38,569 nucleotides of DNA from Gemmatimonadota bacterium (GTDB lineage Bacteria; Gemmatimonadota; Gemmatimonadetes; Longimicrobiales; Gaopeijiaceae), in assembly GCA_016873995.1 (NCBI GenBank), contig VGVR01000034.1, positions 1 through 38,569 on the forward strand, written 5' to 3'. Every line of letters starts with the position of its first letter. Within the stretch, counting starts at the first letter, position 1. The position numbers and the translations under genes were made by a program. This document shows positions 1 to 7,122 of the stretch, piece by piece. The notes below the pieces were generated by a model. The model did no database searches and was not told the DNA's origin. It saw only the letters and a program-made list of their open reading frames with translations.

Positions 1-98
1 AGCTGAACGCACCCCACCAGCTCAAGGACGTGTTGGAGGGCAGGAAGTTCGAGGACGGAAAGCCCGTCCTACCTACTCAGCGGAAGGTCGCGGCCTGA
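1..98 (+). CDS. C-terminal tail of a probable transposase (partial)
   Basis: An open frame enters from the window edge and ends at TGA 96-98, giving 31 residues ending LPTQRKVAA. I do not recognise the family from so short a tail. The call rests on context. The sequence just after the stop (TTTACACACCTATTGACC, 103-120) resembles the terminal repeats that follow IS256/mutator-type transposase genes. Directly beyond it a cyclase gene begins in the middle of a domain. Both fit an insertion sequence whose right end lies at about 120-128. The rest of the element is outside the window. It could instead be the end of an unrelated gene. Confidence 0.4.
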   Translation, partial: LNAPHQLKDVLEGRKFEDGKPVLPTQRKVAA

Positions 99-102
99 GC
101 TG

Positions 103-128
103 TTTACACACCTATTGACCCAACCTCC
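103..128. mobile_element. Putative right end of an insertion sequence
   Basis: The bases TTTACACACCTATTGACC (103-120) look like an IS256-type terminal inverted repeat, and homology to the cNMP-binding fold begins immediately downstream. The matching left end and any target duplication are outside the window, so the boundary is approximate and the family is inferred. Confidence 0.35.
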
Positions 129-962
129 ATGCCGCGCGGCGCCACGGTGACGGCGGTTGGCCAAGTAGAAGCGCTGCGGCTCCCCCACGCCCTCGTGGAG
201 CGCCTTCTGGACGACCCCGCCTTCGTTCGAAACCTCCTCAAGGTGCTGTCAGCGAAGCTCTCCCAGGCGACACAACACCGCGCCGTGCGCTACGCGCGCG
301 AGCGCTTGCTGTTCGGTGAGTTCGGAGCGCATGTCTCGACCGAGGCGGCGCAGCGACTCACCGCGACCGGCCTCGACTATGGCCTGCCGCGGCAGGTCGA
401 CGCGGTCATCCTCTTCTCGGACATCCGAAACTTCACCGACACCTCCGCGGGGCTCGACCCGCAGGGCCTGGCGGCCCAGCTCACCGTGTACTTCGATCGT
501 GTCGTCGAAGTGATCCATGGGCATGGCGGCGTCGTGGACAAGTTCATCGGAGACGCTGTGATGGCCTTCTGGGGCGGCTTCGACCCCATGACCTCCGAGC
601 AGGCTGCGCGGCAGGCGTTCGCCTGTGCGTGCGCGATGACGGAGGCGGCCGCCGCGGCGACCCTGGGCGGCGACCCAATTCGGATTGGGGTCGGACTCAA
701 CGCCGGCCATGTCTTCATGGGCAACGTCGGCGGCGAGGGCAAGCGGCAGTTCACCATTCTCGGGACTGCAGTCAACCTCGCCGCGCGCTTCGAGAGCACC
801 TCGAAGCAGCTCGACGCGTCGGTCGTTCTCGGCTCGGAGCTCGTGGACGACCTTGCCGAAGCAGATCGCCAGACACTTACACGGCACGAGGAGGTGCCAA
901 TCAAGGGCGCTGCGCCCCAAACCCTGTTCACGTGGCGTCCCTCGACGAAGGAGAAGCGATGA
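129..962 (+). CDS. Class III adenylate cyclase with truncated cNMP-binding domain
   Basis: Makes cAMP from ATP if active. Residues 1-48 match only the last part of a cyclic-nucleotide-binding (CAP-ED) domain (ATVTAVGQVEALRLP followed by the closing helices); the first 70-80 residues normally expected are absent. Residues 90-265 are a complete cyclase domain: metal ligands D98 (FSDIRNF) and D142 (KFIGDAVMAF), adenine-selecting K138 and T209, and transition-state N216 and R220 (VNLAAR). The ATG at 129 has no clear ribosome-binding site, and the frame is open back to the TGA at 96-98, so the true N-terminus was probably removed by the upstream insertion. The stop overlaps the next start (ATGA, 959-962), implying translational coupling with the tandem cyclase. 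Whether this remnant is expressed is uncertain. Catalytic-domain call is firm; adenylate specificity is inferred from the two base-recognition residues. Confidence 0.85.
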   Translation: MPRGATVTAVGQVEALRLPHALVERLLDDPAFVRNLLKVLSAKLSQATQHRAVRYARERLLFGEFGAHVSTEAAQRLTATGLDYGLPRQVDAVILFSDIRNFTDTSAGLDPQGLAAQLTVYFDRVVEVIHGHGGVVDKFIGDAVMAFWGGFDPMTSEQAARQAFACACAMTEAAAAATLGGDPIRIGVGLNAGHVFMGNVGGEGKRQFTILGTAVNLAARFESTSKQLDASVVLGSELVDDLAEADRQTLTRHEEVPIKGAAPQTLFTWRPSTKEKR

Positions 963-2512
963 GCTGGAACTACGATCGCAGCAGCGAGCGCATCCGCGAC
1001 CACCTCGACAACATGGGGGCAATCGAGGTCGCGCCCCTGTCGCGAGACGCTAATCTCGAAACGCTACTAACCGAAACGCGGTGTAGAGAGATTCGGGGAG
1101 CCCATGTCTACGTAGACGTCCCGAACTTCTCCGCACTCGTTACAGGGGCGGCCGGCGGTGAGATGCCGCTTAAGCGCCTCGCCCAGGCAGTGCACGTCTA
1201 CCAGCGAGAGGTCGCGCGTATCGTCGAGCGTGTGGAGTTGTTCGACGGCTACCATGTCCACTTCCAAGGAACGCGGCTGCACGCACTCTTCTTCCGCCCT
1301 TATGAGGACGAGGAGTTGCCCGCGAAGGCAGCGCTCTTCCAGCTCGTCCTGCGGCAGTTCGTGCGCGACGTCTTCAATCCGGTGTTCCCAAAGGTGGCAG
1401 ACTTTGTTGTCACTGGTGGCGCAGCACTCGGGGACGTGATCGGGACAAAGAACGGCATGCGCGCCGAACGTGAGCTGCTCTTCATCGGCCGGCCGGCGAA
1501 CTACGCTGCCAAGGTGCTCGGGTCGCGCGGCACGCTCACCATCACCGCGTCGGTCCACGAGGTTCTGCCCAACTCGCTCAAGCGCGGCTGCACGGAAACC
1601 AACCGAAAGGGTCCGGACGGCGGCTCGGTCTACGAACTCACCACGGTGACCGGTGAGGAGCTGGACGACCTCTGCGATGAATTCGATATCGACTGGGATG
1701 TCGAGTCGAGCGCGGAGCGCGTGGAGGAGGACATCGACGCCACGCCGCTCTCCGACATCGTGGTCGAGGACGCGCTGGTCAAAATGGACCTCGATACGCT
1801 CAGCATCCGCAAGAACAAGCTCGTCACGGCGGCAAGCCTTTTTGCCGACGTCGATGGCTTCACGAGATATATCGACTCCGCCGAGTCCGACAACGAGAAA
1901 GAGGAGGCCCTGCGCGTCTTCCACGCGATCCGACGCGAAATGAGCCGCGTCGTTCGACTGGATTACGACGGACTCCACGTGCAGTTCCAGGGGGACCGGC
2001 TGCAGGGGCTCTTTCACATGCCGGCCGATGAGCTCGGTGCCATCGTCACGCGGTCGGTAGAGGCGGCCGTTGGGCTGCAGTCGTCGATGCTGAAGACGCT
2101 CCCCCTGCATGTACCGGCGGCGGCCAAGCTGGGGCTGGCCATCGGCATCGACGTGGGCGACACGTTCGCGTCAAAGCTGGGCACGCGCGGGCAGCGAGAC
2201 CGCATCTGCATCGGCGAGCCGGTTGACGGCGCAGCGGCAGCTCAGGAACGGCAGGAAGGCGGAATCATCGCCCTCACGGCGGCCGCGTACGCGGTGCTGC
2301 CTGAGGCGCTGCAGCAGCACTTCACGAAGGATGAGACTACGGGCGACTGGATCGCCAAGGATTTGACTGCCGAGAAGCTCGAGCGGGCTGCCAAGGCGGC
2401 GAGCTATGGCGGGGGTGCGATGGGTGTGCACTCGAGCGCTGCCGGCGCGTTCGTCACGAGAATCGTGGGTGGGGGACGTGCCACGAATCCCGCGCGGTCG
2501 TTCGCATTCTAG
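959..2512 (+). CDS. Tandem class III nucleotide cyclase homologue
   Basis: A 517-residue protein with two cyclase homology domains, about residues 45-205 and 290-450, joined by an acidic linker (about 230-275). The N-terminal domain keeps D53 (YVDVPNF) but has Thr105 where the second metal Asp should be; it keeps N181 and has K185 at the transition-state Arg position. The C-terminal domain has both metal aspartates (D297 in FADVDGF, D346 in FQGDRLQ) but has D423 and A427 instead of the Asn/Arg pair. The two halves therefore complement each other as in a pseudo-heterodimer with a single active site. Base-recognition positions (H101, L174) match neither the Lys/Thr adenylate nor the Glu/Cys guanylate pattern. 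No signal peptide or membrane segment is visible, so it is cytosolic. The start at 959 overlaps the previous stop. A non-purine substrate, as in Pycsar cyclases, is possible but inferred. Confidence 0.8.
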   Translation: MSWNYDRSSERIRDHLDNMGAIEVAPLSRDANLETLLTETRCREIRGAHVYVDVPNFSALVTGAAGGEMPLKRLAQAVHVYQREVARIVERVELFDGYHVHFQGTRLHALFFRPYEDEELPAKAALFQLVLRQFVRDVFNPVFPKVADFVVTGGAALGDVIGTKNGMRAERELLFIGRPANYAAKVLGSRGTLTITASVHEVLPNSLKRGCTETNRKGPDGGSVYELTTVTGEELDDLCDEFDIDWDVESSAERVEEDIDATPLSDIVVEDALVKMDLDTLSIRKNKLVTAASLFADVDGFTRYIDSAESDNEKEEALRVFHAIRREMSRVVRLDYDGLHVQFQGDRLQGLFHMPADELGAIVTRSVEAAVGLQSSMLKTLPLHVPAAAKLGLAIGIDVGDTFASKLGTRGQRDRICIGEPVDGAAAAQERQEGGIIALTAAAYAVLPEALQQHFTKDETTGDWIAKDLTAEKLERAAKAASYGGGAMGVHSSAAGAFVTRIVGGGRATNPARSFAF

Positions 2513-3224
2513 CCTGCCGCACCGGAGCCCGTGGTTCACGCGTCCCGGGATTCGTGAGCGAATCGAGCGTGACGCCGAAATCGTCGTCTCGGCATACTCA
2601 GGGCTCGCGCTGCGGCTCGACGAGAAGGCGGGCACCGCTTGCCTCGAGGGGACGCTCGTGCATCGGGAGGCGGAGAGCGCGATCCCGACGCCGATCGCAC
2701 TCCGCATCGTCCTGAGGGACGGCTACCCACGGAAGGAGCCGCTCGCGTACGAAACCGCGGAGCTTTTCGAGCACGGCAATCTCGATGGGCACGTGCTTCG
2801 CGAGGGGCGGTTGTGCCTTTGGCTCCCAACACGCTCGCAGTGGCGCGGCCGCGATCCCGAGCACTCGTGGAGCTGGCAAGATCGAGATGCCCTCCTTCGA
2901 TTCGTCGACCAAGTGCTGGTCTTCGCCGAACGGCACCTCATCTGGCAGGTAACGCGGGTGTGGCCAGGTGGGGAGTCGGCCCACGGCAGCGAGGGCTATA
3001 TCGAGTACGTGCACGAGATCCTCAGCTGCCCTGTCGAACAGCTACTCGAATTTGCCGTCGCCTTCGGCGAGAGTGATGGGATCGATCCCTACACGACCTG
3101 CCCGTGCGGCTCCGGCAAGAAATACCGGTTCTGCCATCGGGAGCAGGTGAGGGCGCTGCGACGGGAGTGCGGGTGCATTGGGCCAGCGGCCTTCGAAGCG
3201 TACGGTAGCCGAGCCTCACCGTGA
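2478..3224 (+). CDS. Prokaryotic E2 (ubiquitin-conjugating-like) protein with C-terminal SEC-C motif
   Basis: About 248 residues from the GTG at 2478, which follows GGTGGGGG and overlaps the cyclase gene by 35 bp; an in-frame ATG at 2406 would overlap by 107 bp. Residues 45-140 follow the E2/UBC fold: strand-rich start, the 'YP..EPL' hairpin (83-90), His99-Gly-Asn101 and then GRLCLW with candidate catalytic Cys113. The HGN...CLW spacing is like the HPN...CLD region of E2 enzymes. Residues 208-220 form a SEC-C zinc motif (CPCGSGKKYRFCH), often an adaptor for nucleic-acid or protein binding. Family knowledge: E2-like proteins pair with nucleotidyltransferases in type II CBASS, where they conjugate the synthase. 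Inference: this one may modify or be modified with the adjacent cyclase. No E1, ubiquitin-like protein or JAB peptidase is visible nearby. Confidence 0.7.
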   Translation: MPRIPRGRSHSSLPHRSPWFTRPGIRERIERDAEIVVSAYSGLALRLDEKAGTACLEGTLVHREAESAIPTPIALRIVLRDGYPRKEPLAYETAELFEHGNLDGHVLREGRLCLWLPTRSQWRGRDPEHSWSWQDRDALLRFVDQVLVFAERHLIWQVTRVWPGGESAHGSEGYIEYVHEILSCPVEQLLEFAVAFGESDGIDPYTTCPCGSGKKYRFCHREQVRALRRECGCIGPAAFEAYGSRASP

Positions 3225-3487
3225 TTCACGCCGGAGACGGTCCGGTCGGCAGTCCCTGGCTGTGGCCTGAGGGCATGGGGCGTGGGGATCGAAGCCGCGC
3301 GCCTCCGCTCTTTCTGTAAGGGTTTCCGCCCCCCCACCGGTCTATGGAGCAGGTGCCCAGTTCACAGGGCGGCGCTCCATAAATCAAGCTTGAGGGCTGT
3401 CCCCTTCCCAGCTTCCCCGCCGCCTGAACTCGTTTCACTCGCGCGGAAATCGAGTGTGCTCCCTTGGCGGAGGGAGGATTTCGCACC

Positions 3488-3895
3488 ATGCGCCAGGAAT
3501 ACGTTGCTCTCTATCAGGGCTGGCGCGAGAAGGCCGAGCTATTTCGCCGACACGGACATGAGGCGACCGCACGTACCTACGAGGCGTGCTCTGCAGAGTT
3601 GGAGGCCGCGCTCCGGGATGGCGACGAGCAACTCCTCGACCTCCAGGAGGCCGCGAGAGAGTCCGGCTACAGCTCGGACCACCTTGGTCGCCTTGTTCGG
3701 GATGGAAAAATCCCAAACGCCGGCCGGCGCCATGCACCGAAGATCCGGCGCGGTGACCTTCCCCGGAGGCCGGAGATTGTGGCGCGGCAGGCGCACGAGA
3801 ACGACGGTGCACGGCTGGTGGCTGGAACTTCGCGCGAGGCCTCGGTATCGTTCGAGCGCATCGCGCGAGAGGCGTTGGTCTCCAGGAGGAGATGA
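3488..3895 (+). CDS. Small HTH protein, probable excisionase/directionality factor
   Basis: A 135-residue basic protein starting at ATG 3488 behind a strong ribosome-binding site (GGAGGGAGGA). Residues 1-45 are helical and charged. Residues 48-80 (LDLQEAARESGYSSDHLGRL followed by VRDGKIPN) match the winged-helix layout of MerR/excisionase-type DNA-binding domains, in which a helix-turn-helix is followed by a short wing and Gly-Lys-Ile-Pro. It lies 4 bp upstream of the integrase gene, the usual place for an excision factor that bends DNA at the att site. It could also act as repressor of the integrase operon. Nothing in it looks truncated. The DNA-binding call is fair; the excision role is inferred from position. 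Confidence 0.6.
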   Translation: MRQEYVALYQGWREKAELFRRHGHEATARTYEACSAELEAALRDGDEQLLDLQEAARESGYSSDHLGRLVRDGKIPNAGRRHAPKIRRGDLPRRPEIVARQAHENDGARLVAGTSREASVSFERIAREALVSRRR

Positions 3896-3899
3896 GCCA

Positions 3900-5246
3900 A
3901 TGCCCCGATGCAAGCAGAAACGACCATGGCGCAAGACCGTGGGCGGCTACGGCCACACCGTCATCGTAGAGGAGCGATCCCCTGGCTCCGTCCTTTACCT
4001 GCGATGGTGGGATCCCAGCGCCACGGGCAAGCGCAAGAGCGGCAACACCGGAAACTGGAGGTGGCGCAGTCTCAAACACCGCGACAAGGAGCTGGGGGAG
4101 GAGCAGGGGAAGGAGTTGGCCGGTCGGCTCCTGACGAGTCAGGAGGCGACAGCAACCGGCCGAATCACGCTCGGTGACCTGTTGGCCCGGTATGAAGCCG
4201 AGGTGAGCGCACACAAGAAGGGCTCGCAGCCCCGCGAGGATCGACGCCGTATCGAGCTCTGGACGTACGTTCTCGGAGCGAATCGCGATCCGGAGACGAT
4301 CACCAAGGGGCAGATCACCCGTTTCGAGCGGCTCCGGCGTCAAGGCCGGATTCAGTTGCCGGATCGGGGCCTTACAGCGAACCCCTCCGAGACGACGATC
4401 GGCGCCGACATCATCTTCCTGGCCAGCGTGTTGAACTGGGCCGTGGAAGAGAACCTGCTCCCGAAGAACCCGATCCGGGGCTACGACCGGCCCAAGACGC
4501 CCAAGCCCAAGCGGCCGGTCGCTACCTACGACCGCTACGAGCGGACTCGCGCGAAGGCGGAAGAGGTGGGCGAACAGCGGCTCTTCGGGCCGTTCCTGGA
4601 TCTGGTCGAGGTACTGGGCTGGCGCGTGAGTGCCATCTGCCAGCTCTGGGCCTCCGACGTCGATCGCTCGACGAGCGCCGCGGCGCCCCACGGCCGAATT
4701 CGGAAGCGGGGCGAGGTGGACAAGGAAGGCGTCGACATGTGGGTGCCGATGAGCGAGGAGGCGCGCCGCGCTGTTGATCTCGTGGTGGAGCGCAACCCAA
4801 CCATCGGCGACACGCCGCTGTTTCCCGCGCCGGAGGGCGGGACGCGACGGCGGCCGAAGGCATGGAGTCGCTGGCATGCGCGCAACCTGCACGAGCGCGC
4901 GCAACGAGCGGCCGGTTACGGCTACTCGTGCCCGAAGTGCAAGACGGACCTCGGAAACGAGCAGCGGGAATGTCCGAACGGGAAGTGCAGGCACGTCGAT
5001 CGGCTGCCGCGCGACCCCGCCAAGAAACTGCTCGGCTTCCATGCTTACCGGCGGAAGTGGGCGACCGAAAGGAAGCACCTGCCGGCGAAGGATGTGGCGG
5101 AGGCTGGAGGCTGGCTGGACACGCGCAGTCTGGAGGAATGCTACCAGCAGGCGGACGAGGCGACGCTCCTCCAGGTCGTCTCCGAGCCCCGGAAGCTGCG
5201 CGAGACCATAGCAGAAACCATAGCAGCGGCCTCCGGAACGCAGTGA
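3900..5246 (+). CDS. Tyrosine recombinase (integrase) with inserted zinc ribbon
   Basis: A 448-residue site-specific recombinase beginning at ATG 3900 after AGGAGG. An N-terminal arm-binding part (1-85) precedes a core-binding domain (about 90-195) and a catalytic domain (210-430). Catalytic residues are visible: Arg242 (GWRVSAICQL), probable Lys275, His381 and Arg384 (HAYRRKW), Trp405 replacing the second His (AGGWLD) and nucleophile Tyr415 (LEECYQQ). Between the Lys and His/Arg segments sits a four-cysteine cluster (C344, C347, C358, C363) forming a likely zinc ribbon, unusual at this position. The gene ends 47 bp before tRNA-Pro, the expected arrangement for an element integrated in that tRNA. 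It most likely mobilises the region to its left, including the cyclase/E2 cassette; the far attachment site is beyond the window. Confidence 0.9.
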   Translation: MPRCKQKRPWRKTVGGYGHTVIVEERSPGSVLYLRWWDPSATGKRKSGNTGNWRWRSLKHRDKELGEEQGKELAGRLLTSQEATATGRITLGDLLARYEAEVSAHKKGSQPREDRRRIELWTYVLGANRDPETITKGQITRFERLRRQGRIQLPDRGLTANPSETTIGADIIFLASVLNWAVEENLLPKNPIRGYDRPKTPKPKRPVATYDRYERTRAKAEEVGEQRLFGPFLDLVEVLGWRVSAICQLWASDVDRSTSAAAPHGRIRKRGEVDKEGVDMWVPMSEEARRAVDLVVERNPTIGDTPLFPAPEGGTRRRPKAWSRWHARNLHERAQRAAGYGYSCPKCKTDLGNEQRECPNGKCRHVDRLPRDPAKKLLGFHAYRRKWATERKHLPAKDVAEAGGWLDTRSLEECYQQADEATLLQVVSEPRKLRETIAETIAAASGTQ

Positions 5247-5278
5247 GGCCCCACAACGGCTTGCCGTTGCGGGGCCTC
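5245..5278 (+). terminator. Hairpin at the integrase stop codon
   Basis: GAGGCCCC (5245-5252) pairs with GGGGCCTC (5271-5278), and CAACGG pairs with CCGTTG inside it, leaving one mismatch and a CTTG loop. The stem begins within the TGA of the integrase gene. There is no T-tract, so it may stop or stabilise the integrase transcript from either side rather than be a classical intrinsic terminator. Confidence 0.5.
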
Positions 5279-5292
5279 GACGTTCGAGCCAA

Positions 5293-5366
5293 TCGGGACG
5301 GCGGGATTCGAACCCGCGACCCCCTGAACCCCATTCAGGTGCGCTACCGGGCTGCGCCACGTCCCG
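5293..5366 (-). tRNA. tRNA-Pro (anticodon GGG)
   Basis: Read on the minus strand, the acceptor stem CGGGACG (5366-5360) pairs with CGTCCCG (5300-5294). The D-arm contains GCGCAGCCCGGTAGCGC. The anticodon stem CCTGA/TCAGG encloses the loop ATGGGGT, giving anticodon GGG, and the T-arm contains GGTTCGAATCC. The base at 5293 gives discriminator A; CCA is not encoded. All arms are intact, so the gene should be functional and read CCC/CCU codons. It lies beside the integrase gene and is the likely attachment site. Confidence 0.93.
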
Positions 5367-5402
5367 TCTTCGAGCGAGTGCCCATCTCTGCTCTGAGGGG
5401 TT

Positions 5403-5528
5403 CCTGAACCCCATGGAGCTGCGGTCGCTCCGCGATCCTCGCTCGTCTCGCGGGTGACCTCTCCTGTCTACCGACTCCCCTCGTGGCCGCTCGGCTCAGG
5501 TGCGCTACCGGGCTGCGCCACGTCCCGT
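5403..5528 (-). pseudogene. Broken second copy of tRNA-Pro, split by 81 bp
   Basis: On the minus strand, 5528-5496 repeats exactly 33 bp of the intact tRNA (one base before its 5' end through the anticodon-stem strand CCTGA). After 81 unrelated bases, 5414-5403 repeats the next 12 bp of the tRNA (ATGGGGTTCAGG, anticodon loop and 3' stem strand). The remaining 3' half is missing. The 12-bp piece lies in a GGGGTTC-CT-GAACCCC hairpin (5397-5412). The arrangement looks like the scar of recombination at the anticodon loop. It cannot make a functional tRNA. Confidence 0.65.
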
Positions 5529-5701
5529 TCAAGGGAGGGGGAAGGTAAGGCGGGTGGAGGTGGGCCGGAAGCCGGCCAACCCTCGACCCTGGGCGGGCCT
5601 CGGGGGTAGGCCAGAACGAGGGACCCACCTTGCGAGTCGCACCCGGCCCACGGTAGGGTCGCCAGGCACGCACGGGCCTATTCCCTGCACTGAGGTTCCG
5701 G

Positions 5702-7120
5702 GTGTTCTTCCTCCGTCTCCCCAAAGTCGACGAGACCGTGACGGCCCTGCGCCGCCCGGTCGCCGATCCCGACGAGATGGTGATGGATCCGCAGACCTAC
5801 CGCGACCTCGAGATCTTCGAGTGCGCGTCGGCGGCGAGCCTCTTCGACCTGTGCAACACCACCCGAACGGTCGGCGGTGCCAAAGCGCTGACGGCTCGCA
5901 TGAAGAAGCCCTGGAACCGGGCCGACCGGATCAGAGCCGTGCAGGAGTCACTCGCGTTCATCCGCGAGCACCGCTCTCCGTTCGATCGTTTACCCGCTGC
6001 CCTCGTCGCACACGAGACGGAGGAGTACCTCGCCGGGGGTCTCCCGATCGCGAACAGCGAGAAGCCGGTCGAGTTCTTCATCGAGGCGCTCGGGATCCGC
6101 TTCGGCGATTACCGCTACCACGCGAGGATCGTCCGGGGCGTGCAGCTCACCTCCAAGCTGGTCAGGTCGCTGCGCGCCCTGGTCCGCACCCCGGAGTTTC
6201 CGATCACCCAAGGCCGTGGTGATGTCGGACCGCTCTTGAGCGAGTTGGTGAACCTGATCGAACGACCGGCGTTCAAGATCGTCCCAGAAGCAGAGAACTG
6301 GAGTCTCGGTACGATCAAGCTGCTGCGAACCGACCGGGTCTTCCGCCTGAAGGAGCGCCCAGCCGTCGAGCGCCTGCTCGAGTTGGCCTACGAGATCGAC
6401 GCGTTGGTCGCGATGTCAGATGCGACGGCCCAAAGGGGCTGGGTCATTCCGGAAGTTACGACGGGCTCCGCACGCATGGAGGGCGACGGGCTCTATCATC
6501 CCTTCGTCGGAACTCCGGTCGCCAACGATGTCCGCCTGGGTGAGGGCCGGCACGTACTCTTCCTCACCGGCCCGAACATGGCTGGAAAGACCACCTACCT
6601 CCGCGCTTGTGGTATCGCCACCTACCTCGCGCATCTGGGAATGGGCGTTCCGGCACGGGCGTTCCGCTTCTCGCCCTGCGAGCGCCTCTTCAGCTCCATC
6701 ACCATCACGGACGACGTGCGTGGTGGCGTGAGCTACTTCCGCGCCGAAGCGTTGCGCGTGAAGGCGATCGCGCAGGCGGTCACGGACGGGCTCCGCGTGA
6801 TCGCACTGATGGACGAGCCGTTCAAGGGAACGAACGTGAAGGACGCCGTCGACGCCTCGCGCGCCGTGCTGCGCGGGTTGATCGGCCGCCCTGGCAATCT
6901 ATTCATGGTCTCTTCCCACTTGATCGAGCTGGGTGAGGAGATGCTCGCATCGGAGCGCGTAGACTGCCGGAGATTCGAGGCTGACGAGCATGAAGGACAT
7001 CTGCGCTTCGACTACGTGCTCCGACCAGGCGTCTCCTCGCAGCGGCTCGGCATGCGGGTTCTGCTGGAAGAAGGGATCTTCAGCCTACTGGAGGCACCCG
7101 CGGGAGGAGCGGTGACCTGA
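5702..7120 (+). CDS. MutS-family ATPase lacking the mismatch-recognition domain
   Basis: A 472-residue protein with the MutS core (lever and clamp-like helices, residues 30-240) and the C-terminal ABC ATPase domain, but no N-terminal mismatch-binding or connector domains. Walker A is GPNMAGKTT (290-298), Walker B is IALMDEPFKGTN (367-378, D371/E372), and the switch His lies in SSHLIEL (406). The signature segment around 333-350 (TITDDVRGGVSYFRAE) matches the MutS D-loop/signature region. Such short MutS-like proteins are widespread and their substrate is generally unknown; a mismatch-repair role should not be assumed. The GTG start at 5702 is preceded only by a weak GAGG; ATG 5777 is an alternative. 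The PilZ-like gene follows after 2 bp, so the two are probably co-transcribed. Confidence 0.85.
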   Translation: MFFLRLPKVDETVTALRRPVADPDEMVMDPQTYRDLEIFECASAASLFDLCNTTRTVGGAKALTARMKKPWNRADRIRAVQESLAFIREHRSPFDRLPAALVAHETEEYLAGGLPIANSEKPVEFFIEALGIRFGDYRYHARIVRGVQLTSKLVRSLRALVRTPEFPITQGRGDVGPLLSELVNLIERPAFKIVPEAENWSLGTIKLLRTDRVFRLKERPAVERLLELAYEIDALVAMSDATAQRGWVIPEVTTGSARMEGDGLYHPFVGTPVANDVRLGEGRHVLFLTGPNMAGKTTYLRACGIATYLAHLGMGVPARAFRFSPCERLFSSITITDDVRGGVSYFRAEALRVKAIAQAVTDGLRVIALMDEPFKGTNVKDAVDASRAVLRGLIGRPGNLFMVSSHLIELGEEMLASERVDCRRFEADEHEGHLRFDYVLRPGVSSQRLGMRVLLEEGIFSLLEAPAGGAVT

Positions 7121-7122
7121 TC

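Noticed and set aside
3225..3487. Short inverted repeat CACTCG/CGAGTG upstream of the HTH gene as an operator
   Set aside because: Six-base arms are expected by chance in such GC-rich sequence, and nothing else marks a binding site; no promoter elements could be defended either.
3435..5414. Long minus-strand open frame (659 codons) opposite the integrase gene
   Set aside because: It is an antisense shadow produced by high GC: the plus strand carries the recognisable catalytic residues, and the minus translation has no domain-like pattern and runs through the tRNA.
5702..7120. Annotation as the mismatch-repair protein MutS
   Set aside because: The protein has only the core and ATPase parts, about half the length of MutS, and lacks the mismatch-binding Phe-x-Glu domain, so it is called MutS-like only.
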